NCBI GenBank assembly: GCA_040954595.2
Contig: CM082594.2
Coordinates: forward strand, 9,610,001 to 9,674,000
DNA length: 64,000 nt
Origin: Balanoglossus misakiensis
Taxonomy: Eukaryota; Hemichordata
Direction of reading: 5' to 3'
Shown: one piece after another, positions 10,449-22,760 of the stretch
Layout of the letters: each line of letters begins with the position of its first letter
Numbering within the stretch: the first letter of the stretch is position 1
The notes under the pieces: generated by a model
What the model was told of the DNA's origin: nothing
Databases searched by the model: none
The model's input: the letters and a program-made list of their open reading frames with translations, nothing else
Translations under genes and position numbers: made by a program

Positions 10449-11106
10449 ATCTCCTTTATATATGTATATTGTGAATTCTATCAATTTATTGCCAATGGTA
10501 ATTGGTCAATTTTTAATATATTTGTGAACACTGCTTTCTTGGGCACTAGCAACCAGTCCTGTTTTAAGCTTCTTTCTTTCACTTTGAAAAATGGTATAAT
10601 TTCTGGAAATTTGTATTAAAATTTGTGAATTATCAAGAAAAGGACGATTGATATGCAGGTGTATATGAAGTGTCATACATTATTTTTTGCATTACTCCTT
10701 TATTAACCTTTAAAAACAACTGTTACAAATATCTGCTTTCTTCAGACATTTACTATTGATACTGAAATATATTCAATAAATATATTGTGGACATTTATTT
10801 TCGTATCAGTATTGTAAAAGTTTATTTTGTGTGTTTTGTTTTTGTTCATTTACAAAAGTTTATTGTCAGAGAATGGACTGGTCAAGTTTCAAATTTAGAA
10901 CAATTGGAAACCTCTGCAGTTTTTGTAAATAAATATAATGTTGAAAATATTCTTTCGTATAAAATGGTCATCTCTCTTTTCAACATCAAACAGTCCAAAG
11001 CAAGCGAAATATACACGCATGAAATATACACGCATTGACTCTAAGACGTGGAGCGCCCTCTACGCCGAACCTTGACGTTACATGAGTTGATCGTCTCAGT
11101 CCAAAC
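10449..11106. other. MyD88-B 3' UTR and LMLN promoter region
   Basis: AT-rich 3' UTR with AATAAA at 10775-10780, followed by about 300 bases up to the LMLN start codon that must hold its promoter. A short direct repeat of GAAATATACACGCAT lies near 11008-11035. No coding sequence seen. Confidence 0.55.
10775..10780 (+). promoter_or_regulatory. Poly(A) signal of MyD88-B
   Basis: Canonical AATAAA about 330 bases past the MyD88-B stop, in an AT-rich 3' UTR. Confidence 0.55.
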
Positions 11107-14100
11107 ATGGCGATCGAAACAGGTGGGGCGACCGACAGAAGATCCAGATTTTGTCTCGCGTTATTTATATTTCTACGTATCCAAACGTTATCAGCTTTTC
11201 AAAAGTGTAATCACCAGCACCCAGCAATTCACGAAGTAAGTATATTTATCGCCTACTTTTCCGCATGTCTGAGTGTGCCCAATTCTTACAATCCCGGAAG
11301 AGGATCTTTGCCTAATGTTTTACCATATAACGGTACATGTACAGTTATATGCTAATGAATGTCAACATGTAAACAAACCAAGACAAATGCAAGTCTTTGC
11401 GCGAAAGCGTTGTATATTGGCAGGCGACACGAAACTTCAAAGCAAATTCGTGCTCAAGGGTTGTTTATCTAAGAGCAATCTAATTATACAGAAAAAATAC
11501 CAAACATTATTCACTTTCCTGCAAATTTTGCTGTGGAAAAATGTCCATGATGAACATTGATAATCCAAGACACTATACTACAGTACATGTATATAGTAGG
11601 AAAATACGTTCAATTACCCACGCAAATAAACATCTCATGGATGTTTACATACAATTGTTGTACTGTCAATATTACGTAGAGACGGTAGAGTATTTTTTTT
11701 AACCTTGTCAATGACCATCAGTGGGAAGGTATAGGCCTGGATTCTTCAGATCTGGGTCATTCTCTGTCGTCATTCTCTGTCGTCATCCCAGGTCTGTGGA
11801 TGACTCATCCATGGGGAGAATATCCTATAGACCCATTAAAGATCTGGCTATTTGTACTCCTAAGTATCCAGGCATTAGGTAATAAATTTGTCAAACATAG
11901 GAAAAGAAATCCAGGAATTCTCATCACAGGGTTTTCCTGACTAAAATTGCATGCAAGTTGATTTTCTTAATTAATCATCAAATTTTCTGCAGTTTTCTTT
12001 CTGATATCTCGACAAGATTGAAAATAAGATTCTCTTCTGATTTTTAATTTATTGGCAAATTAAAATAATACCCAAGTCACATAAAATTATGTTGACGTGA
12101 ATATACACATCTTTTTATTTCGTGTTGCTTTGCAAGATACATGTAGTTCTGTTTTCCTTCTTGTCCGGAAGAAGAATAAAATAATTAATTTGCATGAGTG
12201 AGTGCAGTTATAGTGATTAGATTGTCAAAAGTACATTGACCCGATGCTTTTTGTTTTTATGTTCATTAAAAGCCCATTACTGAGGCTCCAACAGAATGGG
12301 TCCAATTTATATTACGATGTCATGAATTCATCATTCCGACAGTAAAAACCTTTTGTCACCAACATTCCACTATTTCTCCTCACTCAAATTGAATTCGGAC
12401 TGCATAAAGTCATCAGCGCGTCTGAATACGAGTACTTAAAGCAAGTTTGGATGTGAGTTCAAATTCAAGACGTCGTTGTTTGTTTTGTTCTATTTCAGGT
12501 GCGGCACACACATCTTGAGGCACATCATTCAGTCAGAAAAAGAAGTGCTGATCAAAATATTCGTATTTTTGTTTGGTATGAAGATAGTGTAAATAGTTTA
12601 GATACAGAAAAACATAATTTAATAAAGGTAAGTCTGTTCGAATATTGATTGTCACATTTATTTGTTCCATTTGTTCAATTGCATCAACATACTGAATTTT
12701 CAATAGCTTGTAATTTGCCCTCACATGTCAAACTGAATCAGCTACAGATAAGATAAGATATGAATTGTATCTGTTTTTCACAGAATTCTCTTATACCAGA
12801 AGCCCTAGAGTATTTTTCTACAACATTTAAAGTCAGGCCGACAGGCACACCGATTAGATTATCAAGGTAAGTAACTGTGAGAAAGAATTATTCTGATTGG
12901 TTAATTCAGAGTTCAATTAACAGAAATGATTTTCAATAACCAATCATAAAAAACTGAGCTGTAAAACTTTAGCTAATTGGTCAATCTAGACTGATGACCA
13001 GTTGTTCAAGATTGAGCACTTAATCATCACATGTATAATATTCATTACAGGACTTGTTCCACAAAGGATTATCAAGTTTTGCCGAATGATCCGAATGAAT
13101 ACTGTATAGAGTCCTGTGCTTCACAAACGAAGTGTGGTTTTGTCACAGTTCCTGAAGAGCATTTACAGGTAAAAACTCAACTGGAATTTTCCCAAGCAAA
13201 GTACAAATCACGTTTGATACTATTGAAATATCAAGGGTGAATCCTGGTAAAATGATTTGGGAACCCTGGTAACATTAACATACAGATATGGTTTTAATTC
13301 ACAGGCTTGTCTTGTGTGTACTTATGAGAATGGCCAAGACTGTGGTGTTGGTTCGCCTGGTGAAGGCCCTGGAGTGGAGGGTTATGACTTTGTTTTGTAT
13401 GTGACAGCCACACAGACAGAGAGGTGTGGATGGGATGATACTGTTGGCTTTGCCACATGGTGTCAGTTGGAAACATCTGAAGATAGGTGAGTGATCAGAT
13501 GTGATGGGATTCTTGAATGGACAGCGGGGAAGTGTGAGACTTGTCTAGACAGACAGACAGACAGAAGGGTAGAGACAAGCAAACGATCTGACAGACACAC
13601 ATGACAGATGCACTGAGACAAATGAAATAGAAAAGACAGATTGACAAAGTGAAAAAGTGACAGAAGAAACAAAATTCAGTGGCATAGAAGAAGACAGATA
13701 GACAGACTGACATATGAGCAGGCTTGGTTTAAACTTTGCTCAGTGGTATACAAAATACCATTTCCACATTGGAAAGAAGCTTTGATCTATTGTTAGTTGT
13801 ATAATAGTGAGGCCAGTCCTTTGAGATTTTTTTTCTTTTGAGAAATGCAGGTGTGGCTGACTTGCTGTATGTTTTCCCTGATAAAATATTAAACTGAAAA
13901 GCAGACTTCTTACTTATTTGTGCATTTCATGTCTTGTATTTTTAACCAATGGTAAACACTGTATCTCACATGTTTTTTCCTTCAGGCCTGTTGCTGGATT
14001 TGCGAATCTTTGTCCGGATTCCCTGTCAACGGAACCAGCTCATTATAATAATATTCTTGGATCGTTAAAGCATGAAATATTTCATGCCTTGGTAAGTCAG

Positions 14101-17100
14101 CCATGACATTTATTTCACTCATGAAATTTATCAGGATTGGAATCTCTTGTTGAAAGTGGAACTCCTGTGTGTAACCATGGTGACAGTGTTTCAGAGCTCA
14201 GTACGGTGTTTAAATCTGTAGATAGAAGAAGAAGGCAGCTAACAATAAGACGTGAGAACATGTCAGCGTTTTGAGTGTGGCTTTCTTCTTTCATACAAAA
14301 AAGTGAATGACTAACTTGAACCAAATGGCACACAACACACTGTTTTAAGCACTTTCAGCAACATGATTTGGTCTACCTTCATTATTCTGGGGGCGGGATT
14401 AAATATTGGACTGCCTGTTTGGAGAGGGACATCGGGGTGGTGAATTTTCTTGAGACAGGGATAGGGACATAGAAGATTAAAGTCAAAAGCCCACGCAAAG
14501 ATTTAGTGACATTTTCTGAACAAACAAACATGTGTTACAGATCATGTTATGAATTAATAATACCAGGATTTTTAGCAAGAGACTGTAAGATTAAAATTCA
14601 GTCCAATATCTGTTATTTTTTTTATTTCCCTTCGTTAACAGCGGTTACAAAAATCACTTAGAATATTAGAAAAAATCTAGTATAATATAGTACATGAACT
14701 CAAGAATATGTGCCCGTCTTTACTGTCTTGTGTGACATCAATCCTTGTATTTTGCCATCGTATCTTGTTTCTTCAGCCCTCTTAAGTAGATTGTTTTGCG
14801 ATGTTGAATTCCTGTGTTTCAGTCAAATCATCGATGGAGGTAATTTACAGTGCTATGCTAGATTTGATTGTGTACACACAGCTGTTTTCTGTGCCTGCCA
14901 ATGTCAAGACATCTGCAAATTACCAGAAGGAATACGGATGCGATGTGGTCACCATGAATCTTATTGATGTCAGAAAATAATTTATTAGGTGATAAATGTA
15001 TAGGCAGGTTTGATTATAATAAGATAGTTTATCTGATGAGACTGCATCTACAGTAAATTGTGAATTATTGGAATTTGATACAAAAATGTCATTTTATATA
15101 TTGATCAATCATAAATTTAACCATGGATGTCATGTTATGTTTCCACTGGCAGTAAAGTTATATTTTTTTCATAATTCCGAGAAAAATCCTCCCATCTATC
15201 CTGCAGCTGCAATTTTTATCGTAATCGGTTTCTGTGGCACAAAATTACCAGCCACATTGCCATGGTAACATGATAGAGAATAATACCCAGAAGCCCCCTG
15301 CGAACTAGTGTTTCAAACTGCATCTCATCAAGTCACAGCATGATACAAGAATATGCTGAAAGTTGTATTCTAAATTGCCTTCCAAATAAGAAAATAAAAT
15401 GTGAACTCATACGCAACCATGATACAGTGTTGCTCTTGTGGTTGGAGAGTTGTTCATGATGGGACTTGGATATCACAAGATACACGACACCCCTTTCATC
15501 ATAATCTCCTTGACTTGAGTTTGCCAGTGTGTGGGCACTCAAAACTGTCTCTATGTGAACAAATATAAAGCCTTATTGGATATTTGTTCTTCGATTTGTC
15601 TTAGAGAATATATAGGATGCGCAGGGCATTTTAAAACCTTGAAGTATGACATGATTCTCAAGAAATTTGACGTAAGCCTTCTAATGAGGACTTAATTTAC
15701 ATATCCCCATTTGATCTGCAAAACAGTCTTACACAATTGTGTTTCTGAGGCTCTATAAATTATGCACAAGGATTCTGTGAGAATATGATACAAGATAGCA
15801 TCCTGCCTAGAAGCCATTTTGACACGAGCATTAATTTTTTAATCACAGATATCTCATTTTTTGTTGGCATATTATTAATCTCTTTTGATTATCTGACTGA
15901 GGGCGTGTTGGCAACTATAAATTACCATTATCGCTTGTGATTACCCAGGCTCACCAAAACAAGCGACGAGAAAGTAGACTTTTTGCAAATGAAGTCTAAT
16001 TTGTCCAATCAATCCTACTTCACTCTGAGCAAAAATGTGCGGTCAATTTCTTTGCATTCTCACTCCAGGGTAGATGCATATACAAACACGCGCACATGAT
16101 CACACACAGGGTATACAAGGCAAGTATACTCCGAGTGTACTGCAGAAATTGTGACTCTAGTATTTGGTGGAGATTGTGCAGAGTGATTACTGTGATTTAC
16201 ATGATATTTTGAAATTTACGACACAGGCTTTATGTTGATCCTACTTTATGTGATAGATGTGTGGTTAGATTGAATCTTATTTTCAGAACGTGTAGAAAAA
16301 AGGTGATGGAAACTAATGACTATAATGTATTTTCTTGTGTGTGTGTCTCAAGGTTTCACAATTGTATATATCAAAAGAAACTAAAATAACCACAATAATG
16401 TCAAAATTATGTGACTTTGTCCTTTAATAAAATATATCAAACACATGTATGTTGTCAGACTTGTTGGCACCTATTGGTGAGGTTCTGCATTTGGCTGGCA
16501 ACAGACTCCTCAGATTGTGAACCAAAGACGTCACCTGAGAGACTCACATGCTCTTTAAGACATTCATGCTTTAAGACTTGAAAATTAACTTTCATTTGGG
16601 TTGTCTCTGCAGGGTTTTTCCGCCAGTCTTTATGCCTTTTATCGGGACAAAGACGGAAACCCATTAACAGACAGACAGGCGGATGGAAAACCACCGAGAA
16701 ATTACGCGTAAGTGTATCTCACAGCTTGAGCCTTAAGTCTTTGCAAAGTGAGACGGTGGTTCTTCTAGGAATAGAGAACCGAATAGTGTGTAATTTGTAA
16801 ATGTTGAGGTCTTTTGTGCAAATTTCCTCTAATTGTGTCTTACTGGAGGTACTTAGGGGAATAAGAATTGGTTGAATGTTTGGTGAATGTTTTCTTCTCA
16901 AAGGAAGCCAGAGATTTTTACTCTAAGCTGCTGCTTAGATTATTTTTTTCAATAACATGCATCCATATAATATTCCGAAAAATACATGGTCTATGGTTGT
17001 GGCACTGAACCATGTAGAGATTTGTAGAGATCATGTGATCCACAATTTTGTAACATCAGCTGTATGTGTAACCAAGTTATGAATAATTTACATATGTCTT

Positions 17101-20100
17101 GAGTGTTTTGTGCCCAGTCAGGTGAAAACGTGATTTGATAATGTATGGTGGCTTTCCTAGGAGGAATTAAGTAACCATGCATCTTACTCAGACCATGCAG
17201 TGACCCATATATACCTTTGTCAAGTTTTGGCTATACATTGCAGTATTTTCAGTTTGTGTATGAAATGCTGATTCATATTCTGTGCTATACCGTATGCTCA
17301 GTATTCTGCTTCCCTCAACAGTGTCATTTTTATGCCTAGCAACAGAGAAATGATTTCCTGAATCAGATGATGGCAATAAATAATTTGTTGTCACCCAGTT
17401 GTTCTGTTTGAAAGATTATGAAACTTTCCAGGCTTGGCAACACAAAAATTGCAGTAGTCAAGTGCGATCGGAAAATGTCTGTAAACAGAGCAAAGGTGTC
17501 AGTCTAAATTTACTTTTTGTTTTCATTTCAGAATAAACATGTACCAATGGAGTGACAGGGTGGTTGCAACAGTCCAGAGAACTGATTGGTCGGTTAGGCA
17601 GGGAATAGTGTCACATGACGTTCAGATGCTGGTCACACCAAGAGTAGTGGTGAGTGCTTTATTCCTATACGTCGTCCCCCATGTTTCCTGCCAACTAGAA
17701 CATGTATGTGTGTGCGAATATGTTGTGTTGTACTCAATATCTCTCTCTGAATGCATCTGTACCTTTTTCAAACTTACAGCAATTAAATGATTTGACCCAA
17801 GCATTCAACCTTGCATCCAAAATTGCTTTCCAGTGCTTATCAAGGTTTTCCGATTCACGACCAAATTCTGCCATTAGCGTATTTCTTTCCTTGCGTCGAT
17901 AATTCCACTCATTGTTGCCATCTGGCTGTGATTGCGGAGACAGTTTGTCTGGTTCTGAGTCAAGCCTCGGTCTGCAAGACAGGAGTTTATACATCGTCAT
18001 TCCCTTTTTAATACTCAAACCTTTTGCGTCAAATACGGTGATTTAAGCGTTTCCTGCTCGATAATTTGATGGTGAATTCCTTGCAACTGTGTAAGGTGTA
18101 GGTAAATTAGCAAAAATGAACGAAAACATCGTGAAATGTTCCACTTTGAAGAAAATGAATGCCCTGGGTTTTCAGTCTGACTTGGCGGTGTTGCATGAAT
18201 ACAAGGGGCACAGGTGGAAATCAGACACGATATTGCCGTGTTTAACCTTTGGTCAAAAGCGCTCCTGCAGTAAACTTGTTCAAAGCAAAAACATTTCCTT
18301 TGAGTGGTTTTTTTAAGTCTCTTTTTGCCAAGAGTTGGATGACCTCATTTGGCATTCTTGGCATGTACAGGAGTTGAGTATCGATCTTCAAATGAAGCGT
18401 GTAATCAGGGTGAGTTGTACCTGGGCTTTCAAACCATCCTGTTCAAGTATGCCTCAATCAGTTATCTCTTCAAGTCTCTAAACACTGAAACAGCTATCAT
18501 CAGAATTTCTAAAACAAAACATTTTTGACATCTTAGGGGGATTTTTGCGAAATGGCTGACCAGCTGTGATTTTTGATTGCATCGCAACAAAATCATGTAT
18601 TTGGCAAACTCGAAAATGTCCAGGTATTTCAAAACAGTCTGATTCGACCATTTCTTGAAAAAAGGGACCTCACAATGCAACTGCTGTAAACTTCAGTAGT
18701 GTACCGGGTATAAGTACCGTACTGGATAAGCCAATTTCAGTAACACAGCAAATACCAGCCACTAAGTTATTGCCATTGCGTCATTTCTTGATTGGATAAT
18801 CTTGGTCATTAGGAGAACATGGTCCAATCTTTGCAACGTCTCTGATTAGGATGGAATGCCTGTAGCATTACGGGATTGGAAGGGACTTTAACTTCAAGAC
18901 AAACTTAACTGACCGACCTGATGTCTTAATCAAAATTACCAGGAGTACATATTTCAAAGTAGAAGGGAGTTAATCGAAATTACCAGGAGGATATATTTCA
19001 AAGTAAATGTACATGTACCAGTAGAAGGGAGAGATGTGTGCAGACTACCAGTATATCTAAGGTGTGTTGTTAATGCTGGTAGGCTAACAGAAAAAATATA
19101 AATATTTAACTCTGGTCATGTATATTTTGACAGGAATATGAGCGAGGAAAAGTATATTAACCTGATTTTTTAATGTCAGAAGTTATGTTGAAGACAACCT
19201 TTAGTCAGTTTTATTAGGTTTTGGCTGAGAAGTTGAAACTAGCTTGTTGCCTCAGTGTCTACATGCTGTAGGCCTTGTAATTTTCTGTAAAAGTTGTACA
19301 TGGATGACTGCATGAGCCAGATGCTGGGAGCATTGGTGCAGCTTATTATTTGTGATCCAGAGCTTCTGGATAATCCGGAAAAATAGGGAATGAATATGTG
19401 ACTTGAGATCGAGTGGCCTATCCCCTTCAGGGTGTGAGTGCATCACACTGTGATTGGAAGCTCTAGGAAAGCATGGCTTGGATGTGCCTTGCTGCTAGAT
19501 GGGGGCTGTAGTGCTTTCTAACAAGAGTTTTGTTACCATAGCAGCTAGCAGATGAGATTAAAAGTGAAATCACACGTAGAAAATATACAAACAGAAAGAA
19601 GTGTGCTCAGATACGTAGAGAGGATCAGAATTTCCAGGAGATAAAGCATTTCTTTGTGTATGAATTATTTGTTTGATGGTCATTATGTTTGGAACATTTT
19701 TCTCTCTGCAGGAAGAAGCCAGAGATCATTTCAATTGTTCATCACTAGAGGGCGTTGAGATCGAGAACCAGGGTGGCAGTGGTAGTGTTTTATCACATTT
19801 TGAAAAACGATTGTTCGAGGTGAGTTGAATTTATAAAGTCAAACTCATCACATTTGTTATTAGCCTGTATGTACAATCTGCTTTTTGGACATAGATGATA
19901 TGATTATTTAGGAACTTTTAAAAAAAGTTGTCAATGAATAAGATGTATGAATTTTTTTGCATTTCCAGAATGAAGCAATGACAGGCGTGCATTCACAGAC
20001 CAGGATATTTTCCCGACTGGTGTTAGCAATCATGGAAGATACAGGGTGGTACTCGGTCAATTATGACAAAGCTGAACCATTGATTTGGGGGCAGGGTCTT

Positions 20101-22760
20101 GGATGTGACTTTGCCAAGAAAAGCTGTAAATATTGGATTGATCTTCAGAAAGCGCGGTGAGAGATTTAACTTCAGTTTGTGTCATGAATACAATGAACAG
20201 AGTCACTCTACAGATTTCTCTGATATACCGGTATCCTTTGGTCTGGAATGGCTGCTCAGCTGTCGGTGTTAATTGAGCAAATTTTTATCTGTGTTTGCAG
20301 TCAGGAAGAGGTGGACCCATACTGTGATACTGTGGGTTCTGTAGAATTCAAACTCCAGTGCAATACAGACAGGTCATCAGTAGCCCTGTGCAATATACAT
20401 AAATATGATGTCGAACTTCCTGTGGAGTACCAGGTAAGTTGATGTGCCAACAAATAATGAGCAAGCAATTTATTTTTGCGGGCTTTCTTCAATAGTATAG
20501 TTTATTTACTTATGACAGCCATAGTTACAACAAAAAATTGAATGTTATTGTGATCCACTCTCCCAACTGAACTTTCCAAAGACTTATAACTGTGTTTTCC
20601 ATGGAAATGTTTGCACCTGTAGTATTTTAATGAATTAAATGGAGTGAACAACCAAGAGCTTGGTAAATATGGCGGCAGTGTTGAAATGGCTGACTACTGT
20701 CCATTTCACCAGGTAAGTTTGTCTCTGTTGCCATGGAAATCTCTGTTACCATGGAAATCACTACAACAATCACGTATCTGGTAATGGCTGATTGGTTGGT
20801 TAGCGTGGCAGTAACAGAACTTGAGTGGGTGTAAAAGGACTTGTCCAACACCCTTAATCATGTTGAACCCCGTTTAAAAGTAATGGTGTCTTAATAGCTG
20901 CTTAGTGAGATTATAATCAGTGGATTTTAAACTGATGAAGCTGTTTCGCATTTTAAATTTCTCAGGAATTAGAATGGGAATCTGACACATCACCGACGAG
21001 AACTTCACACTGCAATAATCCAGTGAATGCTCCGGGTAAGATAAGAACAACAGCAATGAAATGAAATATGGAATATAGAAAATTAAAGTCATGTATCTGT
21101 AATAATTTGTAAATTTCAGACTTGATAAAACTAGCTGTTGTCAGTTTTAATTGATAATCTTTGATATCGTGAGATTGGTGACTGTAATTGCAGATCCTGA
21201 TCACAGCTATTCCTTGGAGCACTATGGGGACAGTTCTGTCTGCATAGAACAGGGAGCAGCTTGGACAAAACAGAGATGTAATCAGGTTTCTACCCAACAT
21301 CAGTGGGGAAGTGGATGTTACAAGGTAATAGTGCTGAATCTACAAATTAAAACCCTGGGCATTCAGACTTCATGTAATATAGTACAGAAATTATGGCAAT
21401 AACTTCCAAACAGGATATACAGTGTTGTCTTATTCTCTCTTGCAGTATTCCTGCAGTGAAATTTACGGATTAGTGGTTGAAGTCAGGGATGAAGAGTATG
21501 TTTGTTTCCAAGAAGATCAAGTGCTCAGCATCAGTTATGTAGTTGATAATTGGCTTCACGAAGGAACCCTTATATGTCCATCATGCCAGGAAATCTGTGG
21601 AACCAGGATCATCTGCCCAGCCGAACGGAACCCTCCACCGGATAACAGAACTGTTGAACCGCAAGGTATGATCAGATTATCAGCAATTGTACTTTTACAC
21701 TTTTATTTTTATTTCTCATCTCAGTGCATGTTTATGTTATTCACATTTTGTTTTATGTTTACATGCCATAATAGCATGCAGATACATGTATTGTTATGAT
21801 TTATTGAAAATATTAAAATATAAAGTAATTATATAGACATGGCCTTCTCATTCTGAGAATATTAATTAACACTTTATCATTTCACACATGAAACCACTCT
21901 GCTGATCATATGTTTGTGCCACCGTCATTGTCTTGGTAACCATCATCATCAACATCATCATCTTCATCAGTGTCAACACCATCATCCTCCTCTCCTCTCA
22001 CAACTGCTTCATCCAGTCATGTTAACTCGTCTTGTGCATGTGAGTGTCTGTAGTATTCAGTAACAAACCAATAGACAGCTGTATCTCATTACAATTCTCC
22101 CCCAACCATTCTCAAGGGTCAAAACATGTAAGAGGTTGATGGAAAAAGTTGGCAATTTGTCCTTCTTGATTAGAAGTAGCACTCAACAAAACTGATCCAA
22201 TATTCAACAAAATATTTGCACTCTCTCAGTAATATTTGAACCCCCACAAAGTTGGGTACCTTGCGACCAAATCAAGTCATTAGAGTTTTCAGAGCAATGT
22301 AATATTTCGTTCCAGATAACTAACTAACCTTTTGCTCCTGTGTGACTGTAAACTGTATCCAATGTGGCATAGGAGAGAACTTCCAATCAGTGTAGAATTT
22401 TGATCTCATAAAATAGAAATGACCTCTGATGACCTGCTGGGCAATGCAATATTGTCAGATTAAACTGCAGACATGGGGTCTTTTTGAGAACACGTACAAA
22501 CTGTTTTGAAAATGTTGATAAAGTCTTCATGTTTTAATGCTAGTCAAGTTAATTTTTCTACAGATTTGTTGGTGTAAATATGACATCAAGATGTAACAGA
22601 TAATTGTTCCTGTATTTTTTCTGACAATTATTGAATGATATTTTTTCTTTCAGTGATTCCGTGCGTCAGTGGTACAACTTTACCCATGTGGTCACTCACA
22701 CTATCAAGCCTGGTTTTGTGTCGACTTCTCGCTGCTGTCGTCATGGAGACTCTTCAATAA
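11107..22760 (+). CDS. LMLN: Leishmanolysin-like peptidase (invadolysin, M8 zinc metalloprotease)
   Basis: Secreted or membrane-anchored metzincin of family M8. Sixteen coding exons: 11107-11235, 12499-12627, 12784-12866, 13051-13168, 13305-13486, 13986-14091, 16613-16707, 17532-17649, 19712-19819, 19969-20156, 20301-20433, 20623-20712, 20966-21035, 21194-21324, 21446-21665, 22654-22760. All are GT-AG and phase-consistent, giving 668 residues (LMLN is usually 650-690). The N-terminus has a hydrophobic signal peptide (about 13-31) and a basic RKR (56-58) that could be a prohormone-convertase site. The zinc motif HEIFH is at 243-247 (catalytic Glu244), with the third His candidate H349 (SHFEKR) and Met-turn M360 (NEAMTG). 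The rest is Cys-rich, with [13 protein letters not shown] and W..GCY segments typical of LMLN. The C-terminus is hydrophobic, consistent with a GPI signal. Invadolysin acts in cell migration and mitosis in flies. Confidence 0.95.
11236..12498 (+). other. LMLN intron 1
   Basis: 1.26-kb intron after the signal-peptide exon. It contains a short tandem duplication of TCATTCTCTGTCG near 11758-11784 and otherwise AT-rich unique sequence. No other gene seen. Confidence 0.6.
13545..13566 (+). repeat. (ACAG)n tetranucleotide repeat in LMLN intron 5
   Basis: Short run of about five GACA/ACAG units, with degenerate GACAGA continuations to about 13700. Simple sequence only. Confidence 0.7.
14092..16612 (+). 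other. LMLN intron 6 (splits the zinc motif from its GFS continuation)
   Basis: 2.5-kb intron inserted directly after HEIFHAL, with the next exon resuming at GFSASLYAF. An ORF near 14823-14967 is unlike any family I know and lacks convincing splice context. AT-rich, no repeats of note. Confidence 0.55.
17734..18412 (-). pseudogene. Decayed coding segment, antisense in LMLN intron 8 (parent unknown)
   Basis: On the minus strand a protein-like reading begins near 18412 ([17 protein letters not shown]...) and stops at a TAA near 18255. It appears to continue in another frame ([17 protein letters not shown]...) to 17734, with only two in-frame stops, TGA near 18176 and TAA near 18047, over about 175 codons. 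The final 94 codons (18018-17734) are open and polar, including [21 protein letters not shown], probably helical. One frameshift and two single-base-change stops in an otherwise long unspliced reading suggest an inactivated retrocopy or captured gene fragment. Similar but weaker protein-like sequence may extend to about 18700. I do not recognise the family. It could also be chance, but the length and composition argue against that. Confidence 0.4.
18926..19031 (+). repeat. Imperfect tandem duplication in LMLN intron 8
   Basis: Two copies of a unit of about 44-60 bases beginning TTAATC(A/G)AAATTACCAGGAG and containing ATTTCAAAGT and AGAAGGGA. The second copy (from 18970) carries an insertion with TGTACATGTACC. 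Confidence 0.75.
21666..22653 (+). other. LMLN intron 15 with CAT-rich low-complexity tract
   Basis: About 1 kb before the last LMLN exon. Bases 21940-22000 are a degenerate (CAT)n/(CCT)n tract. Nothing else recognisable. Confidence 0.6.

Noticed and set aside
22017-22039. Possible 23-bp micro-exon in LMLN intron 15 (C/T-rich tract and CAG before, GTGAGT after)
   Set aside because: Inserting it breaks the phase between exons 15 and 16; probably a by-product of the CAT/CCT low-complexity tract.
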